Source: Arthrobacter sp. ISL-65
GTDB lineage: Bacteria; Actinomycetota; Actinomycetes; Actinomycetales; Micrococcaceae
NCBI RefSeq assembly: GCF_018613795.1
Contig: NZ_JAGGPN010000002.1
Span: 1-52,323, forward strand
Direction: 5' to 3'
Length of the DNA stretch: 52,323 nucleotides
Shown here: in pieces, positions 33,352 to 42,215 of the stretch
Position numbering within the stretch: the first letter of the stretch is position 1
How the letters are laid out: the number at the start of each line of letters is the position of its first letter
Position numbers and translations under genes: made by a program
The notes under the pieces: model-generated
Seen by the model: only the letters and a program-made list of their open reading frames with translations
What the model was told of the DNA's origin: nothing
The model's database searches: none

Positions 33352-35508
33352 TTATTCCGTCGGGCGGAGTTTGTCGAGTTCCTCAAGGTCAGCCAGCGAA
33401 GGGCGCATTCCCCGGTGGAGCACAATTCCTTCCGGCAGATCCATCACATCCACTCGGGAGCCCGACACATTGAAAGAGAATCGGGACCCACCCATGTCGA
33501 CGTTCGTGGCGTTAAAGTCTCCCCACGACTCCGGCAAGACCGGGTCGATCCAGAGGCCGCCCAGGGACAGGTGTGCGTCGTAGCGCAGGAGGCTCCTGAT
33601 AAGCATTATCGGGGTTGTTGCGGCCCAGGCCTGGGGCGAGCAAGCCGTCGGATAGGGGAGCGGCTGAGGGTAGTCTGAGCGACTGTAACCGCAAAACAGC
33701 TCGGGCAGCCTGTGGTCTGTGTATTCGGCGGCTTCCATCAGTGCCGAGGCAAGCCGTTGGGCTTCCTCCACGAACCCATAGCGCAGCAGGCCCGCGACGA
33801 TCAGGGCGTTGTCGTGTGGCCAGACGGAGCCGTTGTGGTAGCTGACCGGGTTGTAGGCACCCATGTCAGTCGCCAGGGTGCGCACGCCCCAGCCGCTAAA
33901 CATCTCCGGGGACATCAGCCGATCGGCAACCTGCCGGGCTTTGTCCTCATCCACGATGCCGGACCACAGGCAGTGGCCCATGTTGGAGGCGCAGGCATCG
34001 ACCGGACGTTTATCGCGGTCCAGTGCGATCGCGTAGTACCCGCGGTCCGGCAGCCAGAACTGCTCGTTGAACTGTTTCTTGAGCAGCTCTGCACGGCCCC
34101 GGAGCTCGCCTGCCAGCATGCGGTCGCCGGCGTCGTGAGCCATCCACGCACGGGCAGTGTATGCGCTGTAAACGTAGCCCTGCACTTCGCATAACGCGAT
34201 GGGCGCCTCAGCTATGCGGCCGTCGGCGAAATTAATCCCGTCCCAAGAGTCCTTCCAGCCCTGGTTGATGAGGCCCTGGTCGTTAAGGCGTTCGTACTCG
34301 ACGAACCCATCCCCGTCACGGTCCCCGTAGTCCCGGATCCACTCCAGGGCCCGGTCGGCGTGGGGCACCAGAGCGGCGATATCCTCATTGGCAAGTCCCC
34401 ACCGGCTCACTTCGCCGAGCAGGGCCACGAACAAGGGCGTGGCATCGGCGGTGCCGTAATAGACCGATTTCCCGCCCAGTGCTAAGCCCACGCCAACACC
34501 CAGCCGCACCTCGTGCAGGATCCGTCCGGGCTGTTCCTCGGTTACTGGGTCAACCACAACTCCTTGCCGCTCGGCCAGTGTCTGCAGTGTGCCCAGGGCC
34601 AGCGGTGCGTTGATGGGCATCACCATGAACGAGGCCAGCAATGAGTCCCGGCCGAACAGCGCCATGAACCACGGTGCCCCGGCGGCAACGACCATCCGGT
34701 CGGGATGCTGCGGGTCGACGATGCGCAGAGCACCGATGTCAGAGTAGCTGCGATAGACGGTTCGCTCGAGGGACCTGTTCCCTATCCGGACGGGCGGGAT
34801 ACTCGCATCCCAGGACTGCTGCCGCCGGAACTGAGGTGAAACGGTGTCCGAACTGGCGTGGAAGGACGGCGGGGCCGGAACGCTCCCGTCCGGGATCGGC
34901 TCCGCGGTCGCCCTGACACTCCACTCCCCGTGGGCCGGAATCATGGTGTGGAAGAGGAGACCATCCGCCCCGGCCTCACCGCCGGGTGCCCGAATGATGA
35001 CGCCCTTCCGAACATCCTGCCAAACGGCCTCCATCGTCACCGAACCGACCTCGCACCGGCGGGTCTGTTCCCATTGCCGGTGAAACCGTCCGTCCTTGAC
35101 CTCAAACAGATCCGCAAAATCCGTGTCCATAAACAGCCCGACGTCGCAGGCGGCTGGCTGCAGGGCATGGTTGCGGATCGTGATGTCCTCGAGAATGCCT
35201 CCGCCCAGCTCTCGCCTGCGCTCCACCGTCAGCGGACTATCTGCCCGGCCATCAGTACCCACGGCCCTGCCAACGTACATTCCCTGGTACGGTGCTGGCG
35301 TCCAGGCACCCAAGGGCTCCACCGGCTGACCGTTGACGGTCAGGCACCAGCGGGACAGAATCCTGGTGTCCTCGTGAAAAACTCCATGAGGATGATGGGG
35401 AAAGATGTCCCCGTTCTGCAGCGATATGCAGAACGACGATCCTTCCACGAGTGTCACTGCACCTTGTCCCACAGGACCCGCCGCGTTGTCTGCATTCCAT
35501 CCGGCCAC
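33352..35508 (-). CDS. Glycogen-debranching-type amylo-alpha-1,6-glucosidase
   Basis: 718 residues from GTG 35508, chosen for AAAGGAG 6 nt upstream. The N-terminal domain (about 10-230: EGSSFCISLQNGDIFPHHPH then GVFHEDTRILSRW) is the glycogen-debranching N-terminal domain. The C-terminal (alpha/alpha)6 barrel has APWFMALFGRDSLLASFMVM, NQGWKDSWDGI, GYVYSAYTARAWMAHD and YHNGSVWPHDNALI, typical of the glucosidase half. Such stand-alone proteins are common in actinobacteria and act on alpha-glucan branch points or related oligosaccharides. No glycogen gene is nearby. Confidence 0.9.
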   Translation of the reverse strand: MAGWNADNAAGPVGQGAVTLVEGSSFCISLQNGDIFPHHPHGVFHEDTRILSRWCLTVNGQPVEPLGAWTPAPYQGMYVGRAVGTDGRADSPLTVERRRELGGGILEDITIRNHALQPAACDVGLFMDTDFADLFEVKDGRFHRQWEQTRRCEVGSVTMEAVWQDVRKGVIIRAPGGEAGADGLLFHTMIPAHGEWSVRATAEPIPDGSVPAPPSFHASSDTVSPQFRRQQSWDASIPPVRIGNRSLERTVYRSYSDIGALRIVDPQHPDRMVVAAGAPWFMALFGRDSLLASFMVMPINAPLALGTLQTLAERQGVVVDPVTEEQPGRILHEVRLGVGVGLALGGKSVYYGTADATPLFVALLGEVSRWGLANEDIAALVPHADRALEWIRDYGDRDGDGFVEYERLNDQGLINQGWKDSWDGINFADGRIAEAPIALCEVQGYVYSAYTARAWMAHDAGDRMLAGELRGRAELLKKQFNEQFWLPDRGYYAIALDRDKRPVDACASNMGHCLWSGIVDEDKARQVADRLMSPEMFSGWGVRTLATDMGAYNPVSYHNGSVWPHDNALIVAGLLRYGFVEEAQRLASALMEAAEYTDHRLPELFCGYSRSDYPQPLPYPTACSPQAWAATTPIMLIRSLLRYDAHLSLGGLWIDPVLPESWGDFNATNVDMGGSRFSFNVSGSRVDVMDLPEGIVLHRGMRPSLADLEELDKLRPTE

Positions 35509-35848
35509 TGCTGGCTCCTTTAAGCCCCCGCTTGTCACGTGATCTGAATCTACGCCGGTAGCCGAATGCCTTCCAGACCTCGCGGGAAGCGCCCGCAGAG
35601 GCAGGGGACTAACTTTGCCGACACTGCTTGACTTCGTCCTCGTCATCTACAGGAAGGGTCATCACAGCCTGAAGTTTAGGCACACATGGGCTGCTGGTCG
35701 GCCGCCTAGATCGAAATGCCGTTGCTGTCGAGCAACCAGGATCTCGGCCGGAGGACACCCGGACGGCCTTCCTAAGGCTGTCAATACTCGGTCATTACCG
35801 CCATTCTAGGAGCCTTCTCCGGAGCGCCCCTGCGCATAGGATGGTCCG
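35509..35848. other. Divergent intergenic region
   Basis: 340 bp between the glucosidase gene and the small DNA-binding protein gene. It must hold both promoters, but I see no strong palindrome, repeat or RNA in it. Confidence 0.4.
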
Positions 35849-36106
35849 GTGTCCGATGATCCCAAGAAACACCGATTCCTGACTGTCCACCAGGCAGCTG
35901 AAGAGCTAAACGTGAAGCAAAGCCTCATCCGGTCACTGGTTAGGAGCGGTGAGCTTCGCGCCATCCAGGTCGGCGGCCGGGCCATCTGGCGCATCGGGGC
36001 CAACGACCTCGAGGACTACATCGCCGAGGCCTATCGGCGCACCGCTGAGCGCGTCGCTGCCGGCGAACTCAAGGACGACGGGGAGGCCGACGCGGAGCAG
36101 GCGTAA
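35849..36106 (+). CDS. Helix-turn-helix DNA-binding protein (excisionase/BldC type)
   Basis: 85 residues from GTG 35849 with AGGA upstream. RFLTVHQAAEELNVKQSLIR and SLVRSGELRAIQVGGRAIWR then I form a MerR-like winged helix as in excisionases and BldC-type regulators; a helical acidic tail follows (EADAEQA). No integrase is adjacent, so a regulatory role is more likely than excision. Its 3' end overlaps the 3' end of the convergent lipoprotein gene. Confidence 0.85.
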   Translation: MSDDPKKHRFLTVHQAAEELNVKQSLIRSLVRSGELRAIQVGGRAIWRIGANDLEDYIAEAYRRTAERVAAGELKDDGEADAEQA

Positions 36107-36645
36107 TGCACCTCAAGCGTCACACGTACTCCGCCCACTGCCCCTGTCCACGGCGTATCGCCCGGGCTGGGCAGCAGCAGATGAGCGAAAAGGTACCCCT
36201 GCTCAATTGCAATGACCTGTGAAGTGGTCCCGGCGCAATCCAGCGCGAGCTCCATCGGCCGAAAGGGGGCGCCGGGGTGCTCCTGTCCAACGGCGACCTT
36301 CGCGCTGGAAGCACCAACACAGGCTGCAGTGACCGTGTACAGCCCGGCTGCCGGCACCTTCGCCGTCGTGCCAAAGCCCCTGAGGGGGCCATCGAGTGGC
36401 CCCTCCTCAGAAAGGAGAACTGGCCCCGGCGCTGCCTTAAGGAGCCGGTCCAGCTCAGCGTAGCTTTTGACCTCGCGCTCCCGGACCTGAGGATCAGTGT
36501 AGGGCTTAGGGGGCCCTGCTACCGGCGTCGGGTCAGGGGTTGGGGGGTGCACGGGTTCCGGGTATTCGTAGACGCACCCCGCAGTCCCGCTTAGAGGGAT
36601 CAGCAGGCACAGGGCAAACCCGATCCGGTGCCGCCCGTCCTTCAT
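36031..36645 (-). CDS. Putative lipoprotein
   Basis: 204 residues from ATG 36645, with a weak GTGGGA site upstream. The N-terminus has a basic start, a hydrophobic run (IGFALCLLIPLSGTAG) and a cysteine at a lipobox-like site, followed by a proline-rich linker (YPEPVHPPTPDPTP). The body is not recognised. The last 30 residues (ACSASASPSSLSSPAATRSA...) are read from the complement of the HTH gene: the convergent genes overlap by 76 bp, so the natural stop may have been lost. Confidence 0.65.
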   Translation of the reverse strand: MKDGRHRIGFALCLLIPLSGTAGCVYEYPEPVHPPTPDPTPVAGPPKPYTDPQVREREVKSYAELDRLLKAAPGPVLLSEEGPLDGPLRGFGTTAKVPAAGLYTVTAACVGASSAKVAVGQEHPGAPFRPMELALDCAGTTSQVIAIEQGYLFAHLLLPSPGDTPWTGAVGGVRVTLEVHYACSASASPSSLSSPAATRSAVRR

Positions 36646-36772
36646 TCCCACAGTTCCATGGTGGGCAAGCCAGCAGTTCAAGACAACCACCGTGCCGATC
36701 AAGATGCATCATCTGGAAGACACGCCGCACGGTACCCGCAATCCTGTCGGTGACCGGGAGGACGATGGAACT

Positions 36773-37057
36773 ATGACGGCTCCAACGGTGGAGGCGGCCA
36801 TCCATGAACTGATGGATCTCGCCTGGAATGTTGTCTACGACCTGCTAGCCGGGCGGGGACTGCTCGGTGACGGATTGTTCGTCGAGGAGTACACCGGCAT
36901 CCACTCCTGGCTGGACGGGCGCGTCCGGTACACCGTCGTCCATTCCCGCGAGGTCGCGGTCCTGTTCGTGGGCACCCGGCCAGTGGATGCCATCGTGTTC
37001 CATCACGACCTGCTCGGCGCCGACGACCCGAAAGGCTTCTTCAGTGTCTCGGGGTAG
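36773..37057 (+). CDS. Hypothetical protein of 94 residues
   Basis: ATG 36773 follows GATGGAAC. The sequence (PTVEAAIHELMDLAWNVVYD, GDGLFVEEYTGIHSWLDGRV, REVAVLFVGTRPVDAIVFHH) looks like a compact soluble domain. Upstream in-frame codons are open but unlike protein. Not recognised. Confidence 0.55.
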   Translation: MTAPTVEAAIHELMDLAWNVVYDLLAGRGLLGDGLFVEEYTGIHSWLDGRVRYTVVHSREVAVLFVGTRPVDAIVFHHDLLGADDPKGFFSVSG

Positions 37058-37094
37058 GCCCGGCGGGAACGCCGCTTAAGCGCATTCGGTTCCT

Positions 37095-37887
37095 CTACGT
37101 CTGCCAGCCCAGCCAGCTGATAGCTTCCCTGGCGATGGCGGTGAGTACCGTATGGCCGCCCGGGAACTCTCGGTAGGTGACGTCATAGCCGTCCGCTCTT
37201 AGGAGGGGCACCAACCGGCGGCTGGTTCGGTCAATCGGCAGGACGGTATCGCCGTCTCCGTGTGAAACGAAAAGGCGGGGTTTCCCATAGCGCGGGGCGG
37301 GAGGGACAAACCCTGGGGAAAACGCTATGACCCGGGAAAAGAGGTCCCCATTTGCCAGGCCCAAACCCAGCGCGTAGGAGGCCCCGTCCGAGAAACCGCC
37401 CACAGCGATGCGCTTCGGGTCAACGAAGACCATGTGGAAGATTCGCTCCAGTGCTTGGTTAATCACCTTGACATCGGGGCCGAAGACTCCTCGTACGCCA
37501 TCCCAGGTTGAGGTACGCGAAGACGGTGCTGCCAGGATGATCTTGTGCGTTTCGGCAAAGGCGGACAGTAGCGCTAACCCTCCTGCTGCTTCACCCCCGG
37601 CGCCGTGGAGCAAAAGAATAAGCGGGGCCGGCTGTACACCCGGTATGCCCGCCGGCATATAGAGCAATGTGTCCCGTGCAGATTCGAGGCCCAGAGCATG
37701 CTGTCCCGGAACAGGTGCCGAGGCCGGTTCCTTGCCGGGCGTGGCACTCAGAGCAGCGAGGTTCAGCGAAGTTTCCCGCGGACGATCCATACTTACTCCA
37801 GAACAGGCATACTCCAGAACAGGCGGAGAGGGCAGCGGCGGCTGTAAGGGCTCCTGCCCTGACCATGAAGCTTCTACGTGTGGTCAC
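37095..37887 (-). pseudogene. Exported alpha/beta-hydrolase esterase, frameshifted by a 16-bp tandem duplication
   Basis: The body (from 37790 down) is a PHB-depolymerase/feruloyl-esterase-like hydrolase: LILLLHGAGGEAAGG, nucleophile Ser in VGGFSDGASYALG, Asp in SHGDGDTVLP and His in FPGGHTVL. Its export signal lies one frame over: TTRRSFMVRAGALTAAAALS then ACSG, a twin-arginine lipoprotein signal starting at GTG 37887. The two frames meet at a 16-bp unit repeated in tandem (37795-37826, 14 of 16 bases identical). Removing one copy yields one frame of 258 residues (793 minus 16 nt = 259 codons) reading ACSGVSMDRPRETS. As written, the enzyme lacks its signal and would stay in the cytoplasm if made. 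Confidence 0.85.
37795..37826. repeat. 16-bp tandem duplication in the esterase signal region
   Basis: ACTCCAGAACAGGCAT (37795-37810) is followed by ACTCCAGAACAGGCGG (37811-37826). The duplication shifts the frame directly after the lipobox cysteine of the esterase gene at 37095-37887. Confidence 0.9.
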
Positions 37888-38019
37888 GCGCGCTGAGGAC
37901 AGGCTCCCTGGGCCAAGACGGCCTCGGTTAATCCTCGAAGCCCAACGCTGGTCCGACGGCGGGCTACCTTTGGACCCGGTTCATGTCAACGCCCCATAGG
38001 CTGACGGCGTCGGCGGCGC

Positions 38020-38436
38020 CTAGTAGAAGGAAATGAGTTCCACGAGTTCTCCGACGCGGTCCTCGGGGTAGTTCCGGGCGACGTCTGCCTGCGTGAGGAT
38101 ACCGACCAGGTCATGGCCGTCGATGACCGGCAGCCGACGGACCTGGTGCTCTCCCATGGTCCTGATCGCTTCTTCGATGGAATCGTCCGCGCCGATTGTC
38201 ACCGGCTTGCCCTGGCCAAAATCCCCGGCCTTGGCCGTGCGGGGGTCACCACCTTCCGCGAAGCATTTGATGACGATGTCGCGGTCAGTGATCATACCCT
38301 TGAGCCTGTTGTCCTCTCCGCAAATTGGCAGCGCGCCGACGTCCAGCTCTTTCATTTTCCGGGCAGCAGCTTCCAGGGTTTCGTTTTCACCGACGCATTC
38401 AACGCCGCCGGTCATGATTTCACGTGCTGTAGTCAT
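38020..38436 (-). CDS. CBS-domain protein
   Basis: 138 residues from ATG 38436, with AAGGAG 6 nt upstream. Two CBS motifs form one Bateman module: TAREIMTGGVECVGENETLE with KGMITDRDIVIKCFAEG, and KPVTIGADDSIEEAIRTMGE with LVGILTQADVARNYPED. Such small two-CBS proteins bind adenine nucleotides and are common stress proteins in actinobacteria. No partner enzyme is adjacent. Confidence 0.92.
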   Translation of the reverse strand: MTTAREIMTGGVECVGENETLEAAARKMKELDVGALPICGEDNRLKGMITDRDIVIKCFAEGGDPRTAKAGDFGQGKPVTIGADDSIEEAIRTMGEHQVRRLPVIDGHDLVGILTQADVARNYPEDRVGELVELISFY

Positions 38437-38643
38437 GGCGCTCTCCTTGTGCGTGTTGCTGGACTTTATGGCCGGCGCCGGTCGTGCCGTTCGGGTTGGC
38501 ACGCCAAGCGCATCACGGTCACGGGTTAAAGGTAAGTATGCTGAGCGTTGGTGTCCAGCCCGAATAGTGACCTGTCCGGGCACATGCGGCACCACTCTCG
38601 GCAGGGCCGTTCCGGTGGCGGTGGTGCTGGTAAGGTCCGGCCC

Positions 38644-39552
38644 ATGGATGAACTGCTGACAGACCTGACCGCGACTCCCGGCACTAAGGCGACGAACTAG
38701 CCGAACGGGAAGGCCTAGACGAGAACTTCCTGGGCGTGCACGTGCCCTTACCGGCACTCGCCGCCCGTGCGGAGACCGCGCTGCTGCTGTATACGCACTT
38801 CTCGGTGCTGATGCGCCTGGACAAGCGTCTGGCCGCGGTCACCGGCGTGGGGATCGACGGCGAGAAGCTCATGGACCTGGACCGGTCCGGGATCAACTGG
38901 CGGCTGGATCCCCGGCTTCCCGCGGAGCAGCAGACGGGGGAGCGGGTCTACGCCCGGAACGACCTCGACCGCGGAGACCTGGTCCGGCGCTCATCGGCCG
39001 TCTGGGGTGATGCCATTGCAGAGGCCGAGCAGGCCAACGAGGACACCTTCCACTACACCAACGCCGCCCCGCAGGCGGCCAAGTTCAACCAGGGCATGGA
39101 ACTGTGGCTGGGCATCGAAGACTACCTTCAGCAGCACGCCGCCCAGTACCGGAGCCGGGTCGTGGTCTTCACCGGTCCGATCTTCAGTGCCCTCGATCCG
39201 GTGTACCGGGGCGTGGACATCCCGCTGCGCTTCTTCAAGGTCGCCGCCTTCATCCCACCAGGGCGAGCTGGCGGCCACCGGCTACGTGGTGGACCAGACC
39301 CCACAACTAGCCAACATACCGGATGTGCCGCGGCCCGGAGGTGTTGAGGACGTCCCGCCGCTGGGCCCGTTCCGGACCTTCCAGGCCCCGATACGGGACA
39401 TCGCCGAGCTTACCGGACTGGACCTTGACCAGCTGATCACCGTGGACCGGATGCCCATCGCCGCCACCCTAAGTGCTGACCGGGTCGGGTCCACCTGGCG
39501 GGAACTGGGTGCCGTCGAAGACCTCGATCTCGACTTCGACCTGGAGGACTAG
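38644..39552 (+). pseudogene. DNA/RNA non-specific endonuclease, two frameshifts and altered catalytic motif
   Basis: Three consecutive frames make one NUC1-type endonuclease: MDELLTDLTATPGTKA (38644 on), then from about 38690 DELAEREGLDENFLGV...RNDLDRGDLVRRSSAVWGD, DTFHYTNAAPQAAKFNQG and FTGPIFSALDPVYRGVDIPL, then from about 39255 QGELAATGYVVDQTPQ... to TAG 39550. The active-site motif DRGH, whose His is the general base, reads DRGD here, so the enzyme would be inactive even with its frame restored. Confidence 0.78.
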
Positions 39553-39666
39553 ACTCTCGGGCTTCGCCGACACACAGCCAGGATGGCAGCGTGACACACC
39601 ACGACCACCCAGGCGCCGACGCGCCCACCTCCTTCGTCGGGTTTCAGGAAGGCTTCGCCCGAACAG

Positions 39667-40410
39667 TCACCGCGGCCCTCCGGTCTGCTCCAGGGGTGCG
39701 TCACCGTCGGAGTGGTGGTGGGTCGGGGAGAGCTGTGTTGCGAGGCCCGTGAGAAGGATGGTGAGTCCTTGGTCGAGTTCGGCGGCGCCGTCGTAGTCGG
39801 CCAGGACCGGGCCTAGGGCGCGGAGGTGGGGAAAGTCTTTGGCCGGAAGACGGTGCAGGCCCAGGCGCAGGATGGCTTCGTTTTCCTCCGGGTCCACGAT
39901 GTATTCCTGGAGTTCGTTCAGGAGGTGTCCGTAGAGAAACCCGTAATACGCGCGGTAAACATGCAGGGCGTCTGCCGGCGTGAAGCCGGCCTCTATCAGC
40001 AGCGCCAGGATCTGTTCCAATGGACGCAGAGTCCCCAGCGGACGCATACCCAGAGGAGTAGACAGCGGCCGGGTAACCAGCAGCGGGACGACATTGGGAT
40101 GCCGCAGCGCCAAGAGCCGGAGGTCGTGGGCAATGCGACGCAACTGCGCCTGCCAATCCGGGTCATCAGGAAAAATCGCCAGCTCGTTCAGCACCATTTC
40201 AGTGACACCGTCCAGCAGGGCTGCACGGTTGGCTGCATAACGGTAAAGGCTCATCGGATCCCGGTCGAGCTCCTGCCCCAAACGGCGCATGGACAGGGCG
40301 TCCAGTCCTTCAGCGTCCACCAGCGCCAGCGCGGTGGAAAGCACGAGATCCCGGCTCAGGCGCGCCTTCCGGGCACCTCTTAGATTGTCGGATTTCTCGG
40401 AAGAGGCCAT
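39667..40410 (-). CDS. TetR-family transcriptional regulator (TetR_C type)
   Basis: 247 residues from ATG 40410. The N-terminal HTH is RLSRDLVLSTALALVDAEGL then DALSMRRLGQELDRDPMSLY and RYAANRAALLDGV (about 15-65); the remainder is the tetracycline-repressor-like C-terminal domain (RPLGTLRPLEQILALLIEAG, HVYRAYYGFLYGHLLNELQE). It is divergent from the gene for a two-helix membrane protein across a perfect palindrome at 40496-40508. Autorepression and control of the membrane-protein gene are likely; the ligand is unknown. Confidence 0.9.
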   Translation of the reverse strand: MASSEKSDNLRGARKARLSRDLVLSTALALVDAEGLDALSMRRLGQELDRDPMSLYRYAANRAALLDGVTEMVLNELAIFPDDPDWQAQLRRIAHDLRLLALRHPNVVPLLVTRPLSTPLGMRPLGTLRPLEQILALLIEAGFTPADALHVYRAYYGFLYGHLLNELQEYIVDPEENEAILRLGLHRLPAKDFPHLRALGPVLADYDGAAELDQGLTILLTGLATQLSPTHHHSDGDAPLEQTGGPR

Positions 40411-40482
40411 CGGCGGGTCCGCTCCTGTTCGATATGTGAGGCCCACCCATGCAAAAGATACGTAAGCTTGCTTATTATTTCG

Positions 40483-40508
40483 TCTACACCTAAAGTCTAC
40501 AGTGTAGA
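40483..40508. promoter_or_regulatory. TetR-type operator in the divergent promoter
   Basis: TCTACA-G-TGTAGA (40496-40508) is a perfect palindrome, and another TCTACA half-site stands 13 bp upstream (40483-40488). It lies between the TetR gene and the membrane-protein gene and resembles tet-class operators in layout. Confidence 0.65.
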
Positions 40509-40590
40509 GAAGTTGTCGACATGGTTTCAGTAGAGGGATCAGGGTTTGCAAGGCCGCCACGGCTGCTCACATCACCTCAAGGAGAACCAC

Positions 40591-40866
40591 ATGACTACAC
40601 ACTCCCAGAACGAACACTCCACCACTGTGCGCAACGCAAACGACATCAAGGTTTCGACCCGGACCCTCGAGTTCGCCGTTTACGTAGCCGCGGTCATCGC
40701 CACCATCATCACCGCCGCAGTGGTGGGCGACAACGCAAGCGAAAACGGTGTCGACGTCTTCAACGCCAATGACGCCATGCAGTACATCACTTGGCTCACC
40801 GTCGGCCTGATGGTGGCCCGTGGCCTGGCGAAGGCCGGCAACCGCGTTCACCGCAACAACGCCTAA
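40591..40866 (+). CDS. Small two-helix membrane protein
   Basis: 91 residues; AGGAG lies 6 nt before ATG 40591. After a polar N-terminus (about 25 residues) come two membrane segments, LEFAVYVAAVIATIITAAVV and ITWLTVGLMVARGLAKAG, separated by an acidic loop. Not a family I can name. Probably controlled by the divergent TetR regulator. Confidence 0.75.
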   Translation: MTTHSQNEHSTTVRNANDIKVSTRTLEFAVYVAAVIATIITAAVVGDNASENGVDVFNANDAMQYITWLTVGLMVARGLAKAGNRVHRNNA

Positions 40867-41082
40867 CCCGCGCTTTTCCGGCCCCGGCCGGAAACTGAGA
40901 GATCCTGGCGCGGCACCTAATGGTGCTGCGCCAGGCTCATCCTGGTCTGACCAGTGTTTGGCCTGCCGGAGCCGAAGAACCCGATACTCCCGCAGTTCCG
41001 CTCAATGTCCCGTGCACGGCATTGAGCTTGAGGCCGCTGTAGCCGAACGGCGGACACGCGCACCGTAGTGAAAAGAGCCACC

Positions 41083-41334
41083 GTGGCACATTCACAGTTC
41101 GACCAGTTCCTCCGGGAAGCCACCTACCGTGACCCGGAGTCCGACTCGACTCTTGACAGGGATGCCTTCTACGGGCTGTACACCAGCTGGTGCTACGTAT
41201 CCCAAACCCCGCGAGAGTTAGAGCACACCTTCAGGGCCGCGATGAGACAGCGCCTCCATCCCAGGTACAAACTGCGCATGAAGGGCCCTGCGGCTGCGGA
41301 CTACATCTTGACCAGCTACCACGCCGTGGTCTGA
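41083..41334 (+). CDS. Hypothetical protein of about 83 residues
   Basis: GTG 41083 (AAGAG 7 nt upstream) is preferred over GTG 41068. The protein (HSQFDQFLREATYRDPESDS, FYGLYTSWCYVSQTPRELEH, FRAAMRQRLHPRYKLRMKGP) has the amphipathic, charged make-up of a small helical domain, possibly nucleic-acid-associated. No named family recognised. Confidence 0.6.
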   Translation: MAHSQFDQFLREATYRDPESDSTLDRDAFYGLYTSWCYVSQTPRELEHTFRAAMRQRLHPRYKLRMKGPAAADYILTSYHAVV

Positions 41335-41338
41335 CTAC

Positions 41339-41764
41339 ATTGACTGCAACTTCGAACAGCTACATCCCCCGGGACGCCCATCAGCCCCGCGGAAACACCC
41401 CTGGTGCGCGAACTGTGACACCGACCAGCACCTCGTGGCCGAATCCCCGGCCATCACCGGCCGGCAGACAGGCACTCTAGTCGTGGCAGTCCACTGCTCC
41501 AATTGCCGCCGGTCCCGCGTGCTGGACACGACCGAAGAGCACCTCGCGACCCTTCCTACACACTCAGCGAAGCAAGAAGGACTGGTCCACCGGAGCGACG
41601 GCTACTTCCACTGCGGAGAACCGATGTCCCTGACCGGGCCCCGGGCTGAAACCACGCTGCGGACATCTCCTGGCCGGTCAGGCGCCGTAAACTCACTGGC
41701 CGCCTACCTCTCCACCGAGGTACTGCGATGCCGGTGCGGTTTCCAGATGGAACTGCCCCGCTAA
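41339..41764 (+). CDS. Putative zinc-ribbon protein, start uncertain
   Basis: The frame runs from the end of the preceding gene to a TAA at 41762 and holds paired cysteines: WCANC, VHCSNCRRSRVL, FHCGEP and LRCRCGFQMEL, suggesting zinc binding. The first standard start (GTG 41435) would drop the CANC knuckle. An ATT at 41339 just after the upstream stop would include it. Either a rare start codon, a coupled re-initiation, or a mutated start explains this. Function unknown. Confidence 0.5.
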   Translation: MDCNFEQLHPPGRPSAPRKHPWCANCDTDQHLVAESPAITGRQTGTLVVAVHCSNCRRSRVLDTTEEHLATLPTHSAKQEGLVHRSDGYFHCGEPMSLTGPRAETTLRTSPGRSGAVNSLAAYLSTEVLRCRCGFQMELPR

Positions 41765-41813
41765 CCCACCACCACCCTCTGCCCCAAGGGCAGGACCAGA
41801 GAGACCGGCGACC

Positions 41814-41975
41814 ATGACGAACACCATCCCCACCACCGCACCCCCAGCCACCACCGTTAACGGGCAGGAAAACCTCACCAGAATTGAGGACCTTGACCTC
41901 ACGCCCGACGGCCTCGCCGACGCACCGGCCCACCAACAGGACCCCTCAAGCATCGTCCACACCGGAAACAGCTAA
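41814..41975 (+). CDS. Small acidic hypothetical protein (53 residues)
   Basis: ATG 41814 to TAA 41973. Thr/Pro-rich N-terminus followed by an acidic segment, NLTRIEDLDLTPDGLADAPA, and a polar tail. Third-position GC and the gene-like run of small ORFs in the same direction support it, but the ribosome site is weak. Confidence 0.4.
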   Translation: MTNTIPTTAPPATTVNGQENLTRIEDLDLTPDGLADAPAHQQDPSSIVHTGNS

Positions 41976-42215
41976 GAACCCGCCCCCGAGCTGCGGCCGG
42001 CCCCAAACCTCACCGCCACCTGCCCCTACAGGAGTTCGGGTTGCCGGTTTTGGACCGACCGTAGCAGCTGAGGACAAAAGCCGAACCACGGCGCCGACGG
42101 GACAAGATCCACAAAACGCGCCCCCAGACGCCGGGGAGAAAACATGTTCGAAGCGGGGACAGCCCGCACGCGCGAAGACCCGATCAACTTGAGTTCGCAG
42201 AACTATGGAGCATGA

